Translations under genes and position numbers: made by a program | Assembly: GCF_015291645.1 (NCBI RefSeq) | Contig: NZ_CP030055.1 | Location: 1,736,001-1,800,000, forward strand | Direction: 5' to 3' | DNA from: Bradyrhizobium sp. CCBAU 53340 | GTDB lineage: Bacteria > Pseudomonadota > Alphaproteobacteria > Rhizobiales > Xanthobacteraceae | DNA length: 64,000 bases | Part shown: piece by piece, positions 35,509-43,686 of the stretch | Layout of the letters: every line of letters begins with the position of its first letter | Numbering within the stretch: position 1 is the first letter of the stretch | Notes under the pieces: generated by a model | Seen by the model: only the letters and a program-made list of their open reading frames with translations | Database searches by the model: none | What the model was told of the DNA's origin: nothing

Positions 35509-36168
35509 ATGATCAAGAACTACCTCGAGCAGCTGCGGATCCAGCGCTGGGACGACCATCGCTACTATCACCACAGCCGCATCAATCAGAGCCTGCACTT
35601 CGTCAGCGCGCTGAGCTTCCTCTTTGCTTATGTCTGGCTGTTCGTCGATCCCATGATCTCGGCGCTGGTCGGCTGGCTGGTCTCGATGACCTCGCGCCAG
35701 GCCGGTCACTTCTTCTTCGAGCCGCATGATTACGACCACATCAACCAGGCGACGCACGAGTACAAGGAAGAGATCAAGGTCGGCTACAACCTTCAGCGCA
35801 AGGTGGTGCTGATGGCGATCTGGGCGCTCTCGCCGCTGGTGCTGGTCGTCGATCCGACGCTGTTCGGCCTGTTCACGCCCTGGGCGAATGCGACCGACTT
35901 CGTGCGGCAGGTTGCCAAGATCTGGCTCGCGGTCGGCGGCGGCGGCCTTCTGTTCCGCACCGTGCACCTGTTCTTCATCCGCGACGTCGAGACCGGCCTC
36001 GTCTGGATGACCAAGATCCTGACCGACCCCTTCCATGACCTGATGCTGTATCGCAGCGCTCCGCTCGCTTTGATGCGCGGCGAGCTGATGGATCCCGGCC
36101 TGCACCTCAATCCCGAGCACACGCTGGGCCTTATCTCCGAGCCCGCGCTCGAAGAGCAGCACGCCTGA
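35509..36168 (+). CDS. membrane protein with clustered histidines, DUF962/Mpo1-like
   Basis: A 219-residue integral membrane protein from the ATG at 35509 with GGGGGAGAG upstream. The first half has HRYYHHSRINQSLHFVSALS, a hydrophobic helix, then SRQAGHFFFEPHDYDHINQA. The N-x-x-x-H and G-H-x-x-F-E-x-H pattern resembles DUF962 proteins such as yeast Mpo1, an Fe(II)-dependent dioxygenase that shortens 2-hydroxy fatty acids; the resemblance is partial. Later helices and the FFIRDVETGLVWMTKIL loop follow. It lies in a lipid-related cluster, so a role in fatty-acyl modification is plausible. Confidence 0.7.
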   Translation: MIKNYLEQLRIQRWDDHRYYHHSRINQSLHFVSALSFLFAYVWLFVDPMISALVGWLVSMTSRQAGHFFFEPHDYDHINQATHEYKEEIKVGYNLQRKVVLMAIWALSPLVLVVDPTLFGLFTPWANATDFVRQVAKIWLAVGGGGLLFRTVHLFFIRDVETGLVWMTKILTDPFHDLMLYRSAPLALMRGELMDPGLHLNPEHTLGLISEPALEEQHA

Positions 36169-36205
36169 TACGGCCGTCGTCTAGATCGCGAATGTCTATG
36201 GTTTA

Positions 36206-36493
36206 CGTCATGCCCGGGCTTGTCCCGGGCATCCACGTCTCGGGAAGGTCCTCGCCTCGGCCCGCTTGCGGCAGCGCCATCGCATTTGCACTCCGTCATT
36301 GCGAGCGCAGCGAAGCAATCCAGACCGCCTCCATGGAAGCATTCTGGATTGCTTCGTCGCAAGGGCTCCTCGCAATGACGATGCGGGTGGAGCGAGGACT
36401 CGCCACAAGCGCCGCCATTTCGGGGCGATGCGAAGCATCGAACCCGGAATCTGGAGATTCCGGGTTCGGTCCTGCGGACCGCCCCGGAATGAC
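36206..36493. repeat. dense array of three palindromic repeat families
   Basis: The 350-bp gap between the genes ending at 36168 and 36519 has no gene and holds three elements in a row: GCCCGGGCTTGTCCCGGGC (36206-36239), the CGTCATTGCGAGCGCAGCGA family (36293-36380, also at 3323), and a CGGGGCGATGCGAAGCATCG / GGAATCT-GGAGATTCC element (about 36416-36493) related to 63780-63882. Confidence 0.8.
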
Positions 36494-36518
36494 AGTGGTT
36501 GTGTGGAAAGAGCCGGCC

Positions 36519-38183
36519 TCAGCGCCCAAAACGCTTGGCCAGCATCTCTTTCAGGATCTGCCGCTTGATCTGCTTGTTGGTGAGCACGCCGTCGTGCCAC
36601 CAGAAGCCGTCGGCCTTCATCTTCTCGGCGGCGCGGACGAAGCGGTCGGCGATCTCCGCGAAGTCGGCGTCGGTGTAGTTGAGGCTAAAGATCAGCCGGC
36701 CGGTGCCGACCCAGCTCAGCGCCAGGCCCTCGGCGCGAAGGTAGTATTGCAGCATCCAATTGTAGCGGGACGGGATGGTGTATTTCACCGTCCAGATCGA
36801 CGAGAAGTTGGCGAACTGCACGGGCAGCTTGGCGTCGGTCATCATCTTGTTGAGCTTCTCGACGCGGCCGTTCCAGGTCGTATCCAGCCCGTCATAGATG
36901 GCGCGGAAGTTCGGGCTGGCGAGCCGGCTCAGGAACTCGTCCATCGCCGTCATGACGTAGGGGTGCGAGTTGAAGGTGCCGCGGGCGAAACAGATGTCGG
37001 CGGGACGATCGTCGCGGAAGCGGCGCATCAAGTCGCGCTTGCCGCAGACGACACCAATCGGCAGGCCGCCGGCGAGACTCTTGCCGTAGGTGACCATGTC
37101 GGCCTTGACGCCGAAATATTCCTGGGCGCCGCCGGCGGCGAGGCGGAAGCCGACGAAGACTTCGTCGAAGATCAGCACGATGCCGCGCTCGGTGCATATC
37201 TCGCGCAGCTTCTTCAGCCATTCGGTGTAGGCGACACGATCGAAGTTACCGCCGCGCGAGGAATCGACCAACGAGGAATCGCCGGGCGCGTTGACGTTCG
37301 GATGCAGGCCCTGCAGCGGATTGACCAGCACGCAGGCGATGTCCTTGCGCGTCCTCAGCACGTGCAGCGTCTTCTCGGATATCTCGGACAGGGTGTAGGT
37401 CTCGTGCGCGGCGATCGGGTTGCCGACGCCGGGCTGCACGTCGCCCCACCAGCCGTGATAGGCGCCGGCGAAACGAACCAGATGCGTGCGCTTGGTGTGG
37501 TAGCGCGCAAGGCGCACCGCCTGCATCACGGCTTCGGTGCCGGACATGTGGAACGAGACTTCGTCGAGGCCCGAGATCTGGCAAAGCCGCTGCACGTTCT
37601 CGAGGATGACGGGGTGGTAGGGACCGAGCACCGGGCCGAGTGCGTGCGCGCGCTTCTCGGAGCCCTCGATGCATTCCTTGTAGAAGTCGTTGCCGAAGAT
37701 GTTGACGCCGTAGGAGCCGGTGAGATCGTACGACGTATTGCCGTCGACATCAGTGACAGTGACGCCGCTCGAGGACTCCATGAAGGTCGAGGTGCCCAGA
37801 TGCTCGCGGACGAGACGCGAGAACTGGAACGGCACGCGGTAGCTTTCGGTGAAGTTGAGGTCGGAGATCGTCTCCGCCGCCTCCTTCGTCATCGCGCGAC
37901 CCCGGGGGTAGCGATCGGCGTAGAGGCGCGCCAGACGAAAGAAGGCGTCCTTGCGCTGCATCACCACATTGGCTGGCGCGCCGTCGCAGCCGAAATATTT
38001 GTCACCCTCGAACTCGTAGAACGGCAGCAGCTTTGCCACCCGGCGCGACATCTTGGAGTGGCCGGCGAGCGAGCGGTGCTTGGCGCGGGACAATTCGACC
38101 CGCGCCTTGATCTTCGGGAGGACGGCGGCAGCGGAGGCTGCGGCGGCCACGGACATCGAGAGAATCGGGAGTGTCGTTTCCAT
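36519..38183 (-). CDS. class III pyridoxal-phosphate aminotransferase, long form
   Basis: A 554-residue fold-type I PLP enzyme from the ATG at 38183. It is closest to glutamate-1-semialdehyde aminomutase/aspartate-aminotransferase-family proteins: SGTEAVMQAVRLAR (phosphate site), AGAYHGWWGDVQPG, LIFDEVFVGFRLA (Asp holding the pyridine N), MVTYGKSLAGGLPIG (Schiff-base Lys) and CFARGTFNSHPYVM. At 554 residues it is about 120 longer than typical aminomutases; the extra part is an N-terminal region (Ala-rich start, then RRVAKLLPFYEFEGDKYFG). It is divergent from the decarboxylase gene by 35 bp. Substrate unknown, perhaps an amino group for a lipid headgroup. Confidence 0.8.
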   Translation of the reverse strand: METTLPILSMSVAAAASAAAVLPKIKARVELSRAKHRSLAGHSKMSRRVAKLLPFYEFEGDKYFGCDGAPANVVMQRKDAFFRLARLYADRYPRGRAMTKEAAETISDLNFTESYRVPFQFSRLVREHLGTSTFMESSSGVTVTDVDGNTSYDLTGSYGVNIFGNDFYKECIEGSEKRAHALGPVLGPYHPVILENVQRLCQISGLDEVSFHMSGTEAVMQAVRLARYHTKRTHLVRFAGAYHGWWGDVQPGVGNPIAAHETYTLSEISEKTLHVLRTRKDIACVLVNPLQGLHPNVNAPGDSSLVDSSRGGNFDRVAYTEWLKKLREICTERGIVLIFDEVFVGFRLAAGGAQEYFGVKADMVTYGKSLAGGLPIGVVCGKRDLMRRFRDDRPADICFARGTFNSHPYVMTAMDEFLSRLASPNFRAIYDGLDTTWNGRVEKLNKMMTDAKLPVQFANFSSIWTVKYTIPSRYNWMLQYYLRAEGLALSWVGTGRLIFSLNYTDADFAEIADRFVRAAEKMKADGFWWHDGVLTNKQIKRQILKEMLAKRFGR

Positions 38184-38201
38184 GACAACAAGCGCTAATA
38201 C

Positions 38202-38213
38202 TGTGAGCTGACA
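38202..38213. promoter_or_regulatory. third TGTGACGTCACA-like site in a divergent promoter
   Basis: TGTGAGCTGACA, itself a near palindrome (CTGT-GAGCTG-ACAG), lies in the 35-bp gap between the divergent aminotransferase and decarboxylase genes. It matches the 33419 site at nine of twelve positions. Confidence 0.35.
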
Positions 38214-38218
38214 GATTC

Positions 38219-39082
38219 ATGACAGTCAAAGCCCTCATCGCCTCTTTCACCCAGCAGGAAGACCTCAACTTCCTGTTGACCAACCGCATCCCCCGCGCGG
38301 CCCTGACCCGCTTCATGGGCTGGTTCTCCAAGATCGAAAATCCGCTGGTGCGGGACTTTTCCATCGCGCTGTGGAAGCTGTTCTCCGACCTCGATTTGTC
38401 GGAGGCGCGCAAGACCCATTTCACCAGCCTGCACGATTGCTTTACGCGTGAGTTGAAGCCGGGCCTGCGTCCGTTTGATCCCGATCCTTCCGTCGTCGCC
38501 AGTCCCTCCGACGGCATCGCCGGCGCGCATGGCCGGATCGCCGACACCGAGCTGTTCCAGGTCAAGGGCGCGCCCTATTCGCTGCTCGACCTGCTCGGCG
38601 ATCCCGCGCTGGTCGAGCAGCACCGCAACGGCAGCTTCGTCACGCTGCGACTGACGTCGAGCATGTATCACCGCTTCCATGCGCCGTTTGACGCGCATAT
38701 CGAGCGCGTGACGCTGATCCATGGCGATGTCTGGAACGTCAACCCGATCGCGCTGAAGCGGGTCGAGCGGCTGTTCTGCAAGAACGAGCGCGCGGTAATC
38801 CGCACGCATCTGTCGACCGGTGAGGCAGTGACGCTGGTGCCGGTGGCGGCGATCCTGGTTGCCAGCATCCGGCTGCACTTCCTCGACATGGTGCTGAACG
38901 CGCAGAGCAGGGGACCGGTCAATTTCCCCTGCGACGTCAACGTCACCAAGGGCGAGGAGCTCGGCTGGTTCGAGCACGGCTCGACCATCATCATCCTCGC
39001 GCCCGGTGACTTTTCGTTCTGCGACGGCATTACCGACGGGACGCGCATTCGTGCCGGTCAAGCGTTACTTCGCCGGAACTAG
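38219..39082 (+). CDS. phosphatidylserine decarboxylase-like enzyme
   Basis: A 287-residue protein from the ATG at 38219. It has the family signatures: DCFTRELKPGLRPFDPD, SPSDG with Asp98, TSSMYHRFHAPFD (His151, His154) and the self-cleavage site WFEHGSTIIIL, where Ser255 of G-S-T becomes the pyruvoyl group. The catalytic Asp-His-Ser set of PSD enzymes is thus present. Rhizobiales usually keep a different, shorter Psd with PssA, so this longer type may decarboxylate another phospholipid or be a second Psd. Divergent from the aminotransferase. Confidence 0.85.
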   Translation: MTVKALIASFTQQEDLNFLLTNRIPRAALTRFMGWFSKIENPLVRDFSIALWKLFSDLDLSEARKTHFTSLHDCFTRELKPGLRPFDPDPSVVASPSDGIAGAHGRIADTELFQVKGAPYSLLDLLGDPALVEQHRNGSFVTLRLTSSMYHRFHAPFDAHIERVTLIHGDVWNVNPIALKRVERLFCKNERAVIRTHLSTGEAVTLVPVAAILVASIRLHFLDMVLNAQSRGPVNFPCDVNVTKGEELGWFEHGSTIIILAPGDFSFCDGITDGTRIRAGQALLRRN

Positions 39083-39151
39083 TCTTCATTCCGCCGTGTC
39101 CTGCCTCTATATCGTTCATGGGGACGTATAGACGACACGACAGGATTGGTG

Positions 39152-39721
39152 ATGGCGCGGGCGCCGGTGATGGCGGCGGGTGGGATTGTGCTGCGGCGTG
39201 GCGATGCGCCGCTGATCGCCATCGTGCGCCAGCGCAAACGCAATGAATGGGTTCTGCCCAAGGGTAAACTCGATGACGGCGAGACGCCGAAAGAGGCCGC
39301 GCACCGCGAGGTGCTGGAGGAGACCGGCCACGACGTCGCGATGCACGAATTCCTCGGCACGCTCGTGTACCAGTCGGGTGGGCGCTCGAAGGTGGTGCAT
39401 TTCTGGCGGATGGAGGCCGACGGCGGTCCTGTCCGCAAGCTGATGAACGACATCAAGGCCGTCGACTGGCTGACTTTGGACGACGCGCTCGCGCGCCTGT
39501 CGCGTGAATATGAGCGCGCGTTCCTCACCCAGGTCGGTCCGATCGCGATCGCCGCCGCCGGGCTCATGCCTGTGGCTGCGACAGAGCCGACACCAACGCT
39601 GGCGGCCGATGATATCGATGCCGCCTTGCAGACGCTGACACCGGCCGAGGCTGCCACCGTCGACGAATTGCGGCATGGCCTTTTGCAAAAGGTGCGCGCC
39701 TGGCTGCGCGGCGAGGCGTGA
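39152..39721 (+). CDS. Nudix hydrolase
   Basis: A 189-residue protein from the ATG at 39152. The Nudix box begins GKLDDGETPKEAAHREVLEE and continues TGHD, fitting G-x5-E-x7-R-E-U-x-E-E-x-G-U. The N-terminal AAGGIVLRRGDAPLIAIVRQ and VLPKGKLDDGE are typical of MutT/DIPP-like members that hydrolyse nucleoside or inositol polyphosphates. The last 50 residues (TPTLAADDIDAALQTL) are an added helical tail. Cytoplasmic; substrate unknown. It lies 69 bp after the decarboxylase-like gene. Confidence 0.93.
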   Translation: MARAPVMAAGGIVLRRGDAPLIAIVRQRKRNEWVLPKGKLDDGETPKEAAHREVLEETGHDVAMHEFLGTLVYQSGGRSKVVHFWRMEADGGPVRKLMNDIKAVDWLTLDDALARLSREYERAFLTQVGPIAIAAAGLMPVAATEPTPTLAADDIDAALQTLTPAEAATVDELRHGLLQKVRAWLRGEA

Positions 39722-39731
39722 GTTTGCTCTT

Positions 39732-39935
39732 TCACCTCTCCCCGCCCTTCTGCGGGGAGAGGTCGGATCGCGCGAGCGATCCGGGTGAGGGGCATGGCGC
39801 TCGGTTGCAAGAGTGGAAGTCCATCCGACTCGTACGATAAGTGCGGGGTTGTCCTTCGATCCACAATCCAGATCGAATTCGCGGTGGGAGCCCCTCACCG
39901 CAACCCTCTCCCCGCAAGCGCGGAGCGAGGGAGCG
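39732..39935. repeat. CTCTCCCCGC palindromic repeats
   Basis: CACCTCTCCCCGCCCTTCTG with GCGGGGAGAGG, then a GATCGCGCGAGCGATC hairpin and GGGTGAGGGGC. A second, inverted CCCCTCACCG...CTCTCCCCGC block lies at 39891-39935. No gene is seen in this 260-bp gap. Confidence 0.75.
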
Positions 39936-39981
39936 CACCGAGCACTTCGGCGCACGCTAGACCCTACCGCTTCTCTAGACT

Positions 39982-41460
39982 CTACCGCTTCTTCTTGTCC
40001 TTCTCCTTCGGTGCCGGCGCGAGCGCAGGCCTGCGCGGCGCGGCGGGGCGTTGCGCGCCGGGCAGGCGCTGCTGCAAGCCGGGCTGGCGCTGCACGCCGC
40101 CTTGTTGCGGCGGGAGGGCCGGCTGCGTGCCGGGCTGACCGGGCTGCAATCCGGTGCGCGGCGATTGCGGCTGCGGTGTCGAGCCGGGCTGAGGCGTGAG
40201 CGCTCCTGGCGCTTGCGGAGATTGTCCGCTGCGCCGTGGCTGGGTTTGCGGCGCGGCGCCGGGCTGCGTGCCTTGTCCGGTACGCGGCTGGGCAGCCGGC
40301 TGTCCCTGACCCTGCTGGCCCGGCCGCTGCGGACCACTCTGCTTTGGACCTTGGCCCGCACGCGGCGTGCCCGGTTGAGTGCCGCCGCCCTGGCCTTGCC
40401 GTTGCGGCGTCTGCGCGCCCGGCGGCTGCTGACCCGGACGGTTGTTCTGACCCGGCTGACCGTTCGGCCGCTGCGGCTGCTGCTGGTTCGGCGCCGGATT
40501 CGGACGCAATTGCTGTTGCTGCGGCACCTGAGTCGGCCGCGGAATGCGGCTGACCGCAGTCGGATTGGCGCGGCGGAAGTCACGCTGCTCGGTGACGATC
40601 TGGCGGCCGGCGGTCTGCGCCGCATGCACCTGGCTGACGAAGCCGCGGTCGCGCGCGATCTGCTGCGGCGGGATCGTGATCGGCACCGCGGCAAAGCGCA
40701 TGCCGCCAGCGCCGCCCGCACCCGGCCGGATCGCAAAGCCGCTCGCGGCTTGCGTGAGTGAACCGAGCCGCGTTCCGCTGGTGCGGTCGTTGACGTCGAT
40801 ATGGCCGACCCTTCCGTCGGCGTCGGGGTAGAGCTTGATGTTCACGTTGTTGGCGCTGGTTGCAGCCGCGTTCTCGGGCACGTCGACCACGCCGGTGGTA
40901 CCGCGAATGCCGAGCGTTGCCGTCGGAGTTGCAATCTTCATGTCGCCGGTCTTCGCCACGGCTGCGGCAACGAAGGCGACCGTGCCCTTGCCGATATCGA
41001 AGATCGCCGAATTCTGCTGGCCGCCGTCCTCATAGACGTAGTTGTCGATGGTGATCTTGGAGCTGGCGGAGAGATTGAACGTGGTGGCATCGTTGAAGGT
41101 GATGCCGAGCGAGGAGTTCGATGACGTCTGCACGACGTCGTTGAGATAGATGTCGTCACGCACCTTCAGCGGATACGAGTTCCTGTCGCGGATCACTGTC
41201 GCGATTCCCGTGACGGTCGCAACGTTGCCGATCGGCTCCACTGTGGTCGCTTGCGCATCGGCAGCCGGTGCGGGCGAGGCTGATGGCGCGGGGGACGCCG
41301 ACGGCGTGGCAGAGGGGGCGGGCGTCGGCTGCGTTTGCGGCTGCGCCTGTGTTTGGGCTTGCGCGAGTTCGATTGCGTCGGATGCGCGTGCATGGTCCGC
41401 GCCGGCCAGCGGCAGCGCCAGCAGCGGTAAAGCGAACGCGAAGCGGCGCCAAGCCACCAT
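39982..41460 (-). CDS. exported FecR-domain protein with Pro/Gln-rich tail
   Basis: A 492-residue protein from the ATG at 41460 (a GTG at 41469 would add three residues). The signal peptide ends near HARA. After an Ala/Pro linker comes a FecR domain: VTGIATVIRDRNSYPLKVRD, DIYLNDVVQTSSNSSLGITF, LSASSKITIDNYVY and GIRGTTGVVDVP. The last 200 residues are low complexity (Gln, Pro, Gly repeats) and end KEKDKKKR. FecR-domain proteins often sense siderophore signals with FecI/FecA, but neither is adjacent; this architecture may instead be an envelope structural protein. Function unknown. Confidence 0.78.
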   Translation of the reverse strand: MVAWRRFAFALPLLALPLAGADHARASDAIELAQAQTQAQPQTQPTPAPSATPSASPAPSASPAPAADAQATTVEPIGNVATVTGIATVIRDRNSYPLKVRDDIYLNDVVQTSSNSSLGITFNDATTFNLSASSKITIDNYVYEDGGQQNSAIFDIGKGTVAFVAAAVAKTGDMKIATPTATLGIRGTTGVVDVPENAAATSANNVNIKLYPDADGRVGHIDVNDRTSGTRLGSLTQAASGFAIRPGAGGAGGMRFAAVPITIPPQQIARDRGFVSQVHAAQTAGRQIVTEQRDFRRANPTAVSRIPRPTQVPQQQQLRPNPAPNQQQPQRPNGQPGQNNRPGQQPPGAQTPQRQGQGGGTQPGTPRAGQGPKQSGPQRPGQQGQGQPAAQPRTGQGTQPGAAPQTQPRRSGQSPQAPGALTPQPGSTPQPQSPRTGLQPGQPGTQPALPPQQGGVQRQPGLQQRLPGAQRPAAPRRPALAPAPKEKDKKKR

Positions 41461-41608
41461 CAATGCCACGAATGAGGTCCCGGTGAGAATGCGAGGCGAG
41501 ATCGGCCGATATCAGCCGGAGATTGCTGAATGGCGGATGAACGTCTGTCACACGGAACGGGCGAACGTTGAAAAGGTGGTGTTAGCTTCGGGCTAAACCT
41601 ATCCACAT

Positions 41609-41694
41609 CGTCATGGCCGGGCTTGTCCCGGCCATCCACGTCTTGCTTTGTTGCACCAAGAACGTGGATGCCCGGGACAAGCCCGGGCATGACG
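41609..41694. repeat. CGTCATGGCCGGGCTTGTCC palindromic repeat
   Basis: CGTCATGGCCGGGCTTGTCC pairs with GACAAGCCCGGGCATGACG around CCATCCACGT / ACGTGGATG. The same family is at 36206-36239. Confidence 0.8.
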
Positions 41695-41728
41695 AAGAGG
41701 TGTGTATGCCGTTGCGACCGCGGCGATG

Positions 41729-42520
41729 TCAGCTGACACGCTTCCAGGTCTGTCCGCCGCAGAACAAGCCGCCGAAGGCACAGCCCTGCACGCGCATCGC
41801 ATTGGGACCCTTCATCGCGATCGTCGAGTCGTAGTTGCGACCGGAGTTGGGATCGTGGATGCGGCCGCTCCATTTGGCGCCGTCGGGCTTCATGTTGATC
41901 AGGATCCGCTCATTGGTCTTCTCGGCATAGCCGCACAGATTGGTGCCGCATTGTTCGACGCGAACATTGCCCTTGTTCTCTTCGGTCGCCCACACGCCGA
42001 TCGGCGTGTTCGCGGCCTGCACGGGCGCAGGAGCGGGAGCTGGCGCCGGCGGTGGCGTATAAGTGGGAGCTGCGGCGACCGGCGCGGGCGCTGTAACCGG
42101 GGGAGCGACTGCAACCGGCGCGGCCGGCGTGGTCGTGTCGACGGACGACACGGCGGCAACGGGCGCCGGCGCGGCGGGGGCGGCAACCGTCGGGGCGGCC
42201 GGAGCGGGCGGAGGCACAGGTGCCTGCGCGACTGGCTGCTGCTGCACCGGAGCCGGCGCGGGCTGTGCGGTCGTCGCCGGCGGCGTGGTGTCGTCGTTCT
42301 TGGAGCCGCCAAGGCCGTTGAGATTGATGTCGTTCAGCCTGATCGGCTTGTTCGATAGGCCCGGCGCCACAATGGTGACGCAATCGAGCGAGGCGCAGTT
42401 GCGCGGCGTCTCGATGCGGATGCGCTGGCCTTCGATCTGGAACGACAGCGAATTGCCGGCATGCGCGGCGGCGGTCGAAGCCAGCAAGAGGGCGATGGCG
42501 GCGATGGTGAGCTTGTTCAT
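41729..42520 (-). CDS. exported DUF2147-like protein with Pro/Ala linker, paralogue A
   Basis: A 263-residue protein from the ATG at 42520 with a signal peptide ending AHA (about residue 20). It has an N-terminal beta segment (SLSFQIEGQRIRIETPRNCA), a Pro/Ala linker of about 100 residues, and a C-terminal DUF2147 domain: IGVWATEENKGNVRVEQCGT, LCGYAEKTNERILINMKPDG and WSGRIHDPNSGRNYDSTIAM. DUF2147 proteins are periplasmic with unknown function. It is divergent from paralogue B at 42709 with 188 bp between. Confidence 0.83.
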   Translation of the reverse strand: MNKLTIAAIALLLASTAAAHAGNSLSFQIEGQRIRIETPRNCASLDCVTIVAPGLSNKPIRLNDINLNGLGGSKNDDTTPPATTAQPAPAPVQQQPVAQAPVPPPAPAAPTVAAPAAPAPVAAVSSVDTTTPAAPVAVAPPVTAPAPVAAAPTYTPPPAPAPAPAPVQAANTPIGVWATEENKGNVRVEQCGTNLCGYAEKTNERILINMKPDGAKWSGRIHDPNSGRNYDSTIAMKGPNAMRVQGCAFGGLFCGGQTWKRVS

Positions 42521-42613
42521 GACAACCTCCGAAACGGCGTGGGTCCCAAGATGGACTGAAGTCGGTCGTGGACCGGATGTGGTTCGACCCTATGCCGACG
42601 CCGAGCAGCCTTC

Positions 42614-42629
42614 TGTGATGGACCTCACA
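42614..42629. promoter_or_regulatory. CRP-type site TGTGA-N6-TCACA
   Basis: TGTGA at 42614-42618 and TCACA at 42625-42629 are separated by TGGACC. This is an exact match to CRP-family half-sites, placed 80 bp before the paralogue B start and 94 bp before the paralogue A start. Confidence 0.55.
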
Positions 42630-42708
42630 ACGGCTGGCTGGGTGAGCCAGCGCACATTCAGCCGGTCTTGCCCCGCGTAACATTCTCGCGACTGGGAGGG
42701 AGACGTCG

Positions 42709-43539
42709 ATGAAGCGGCTTGCGATTTCGCTCGGTACATTGATCGCATGGACAGCGATCGCGCCCGCGGCGCAGGCCGGTTCCTACGCCTTCACGATCGG
42801 CGGCCATCGTTTTCATGTCGAAGCCGCGCGCAACTGCCGATCCACCGCGTGCATTTCGATTTCCACCGATCGCAGCCTCCGGCCGAGCGAGGACGTTGCC
42901 ATCGCACCGCCGCCGCCAGCGGTGACCCAGGCGCCGCAGCCGGTCGCTTCCATCGCCCCGACCAGTCCGCCGCAAGTGATGGTGGTCGCGCCGCCGCCGG
43001 CGCCGACGGTCCCGGTTCTCGCCGCGACGAGTTCGCAGGTCGTTGTGTTGCCGCCCGCGCCAAGGCCTGCGCCACCAAGGTTCGAGGCTCCGAGCCCCAA
43101 CCCGCCGCGCGACGAGCCGGTCCTCGCCGCGCGGCCGGAGATCAAGCAGGCGGCAAACCTCGCGCCGCGCAGCGACGACGAGGCGGCCTATATGCCGCTC
43201 GGCGAATGGGAGAGCGACGGCGCCAAGGGCACGGTCCGCATCGAACGCTGCGGACCCGCGCTGTGCGGTTTCGCGTTGACCGAGGCATCGACCCGGGGCG
43301 AAAGCGTGCTCGTCAACATGAAGCCGAAAGCGCACGACGTCTGGACCGGCAGTATCTACAGCCGCTCCAGCGGCAACACCTATTATGCGACGATGACGCT
43401 GAAGGGCCCCGGCAGGCTCTACGTCGAAGCCTGCGCGCTCGGCCGCTTCTGGTGCTCCGGCAATGACTGGAGGCGGATCGAGGCGCGGCCGGAGCCGCTG
43501 ATCACGACGTCGCGGCAGTGGGGCGGTTCGAGATCGTAG
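42709..43539 (+). CDS. exported DUF2147-like protein, paralogue B
   Basis: A 276-residue protein from the ATG at 42709 with a signal peptide ending AQA (about residue 24). It shares the layout of paralogue A: SYAFTIGGHRFHVEAARNCR, a Pro-rich linker of about 110 residues, then LGEWESDGAKGTVRIERCGP, LCGFALTEASTRGESVLVNM, WTGSIYSRSSGNTYYATMTL and YVEACALGRFWCSG, the same Cys positions as paralogue A. Probably a duplicated periplasmic protein; function unknown. A CRP-type site lies in the shared upstream region. Confidence 0.83.
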   Translation: MKRLAISLGTLIAWTAIAPAAQAGSYAFTIGGHRFHVEAARNCRSTACISISTDRSLRPSEDVAIAPPPPAVTQAPQPVASIAPTSPPQVMVVAPPPAPTVPVLAATSSQVVVLPPAPRPAPPRFEAPSPNPPRDEPVLAARPEIKQAANLAPRSDDEAAYMPLGEWESDGAKGTVRIERCGPALCGFALTEASTRGESVLVNMKPKAHDVWTGSIYSRSSGNTYYATMTLKGPGRLYVEACALGRFWCSGNDWRRIEARPEPLITTSRQWGGSRS

Positions 43540-43686
43540 CTCGCGCGCTATATGCCGCAATTTTTTCAACGCCGGCGGCATCACCAGATCCGACCGCTAG
43601 AATTTGCCTGGTGGCCGGTATGGTTAAAGAAGACTGAAAACAACGTGTTGAAGAGTCTTTAAGTAAATTCACCGAACCTGCCGCGC

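Noticed and set aside
36192..38198. 668-codon plus-strand frame opposite the aminotransferase
   Set aside because: It spans an array of palindromic repeats and the antisense of a clear PLP enzyme; no domain is recognisable.
42614..42629. FixK2/FNR anaerobox
   Set aside because: The half-sites are TGTGA/TCACA rather than TTGAT/ATCAA, so a CRP-type reading fits better.
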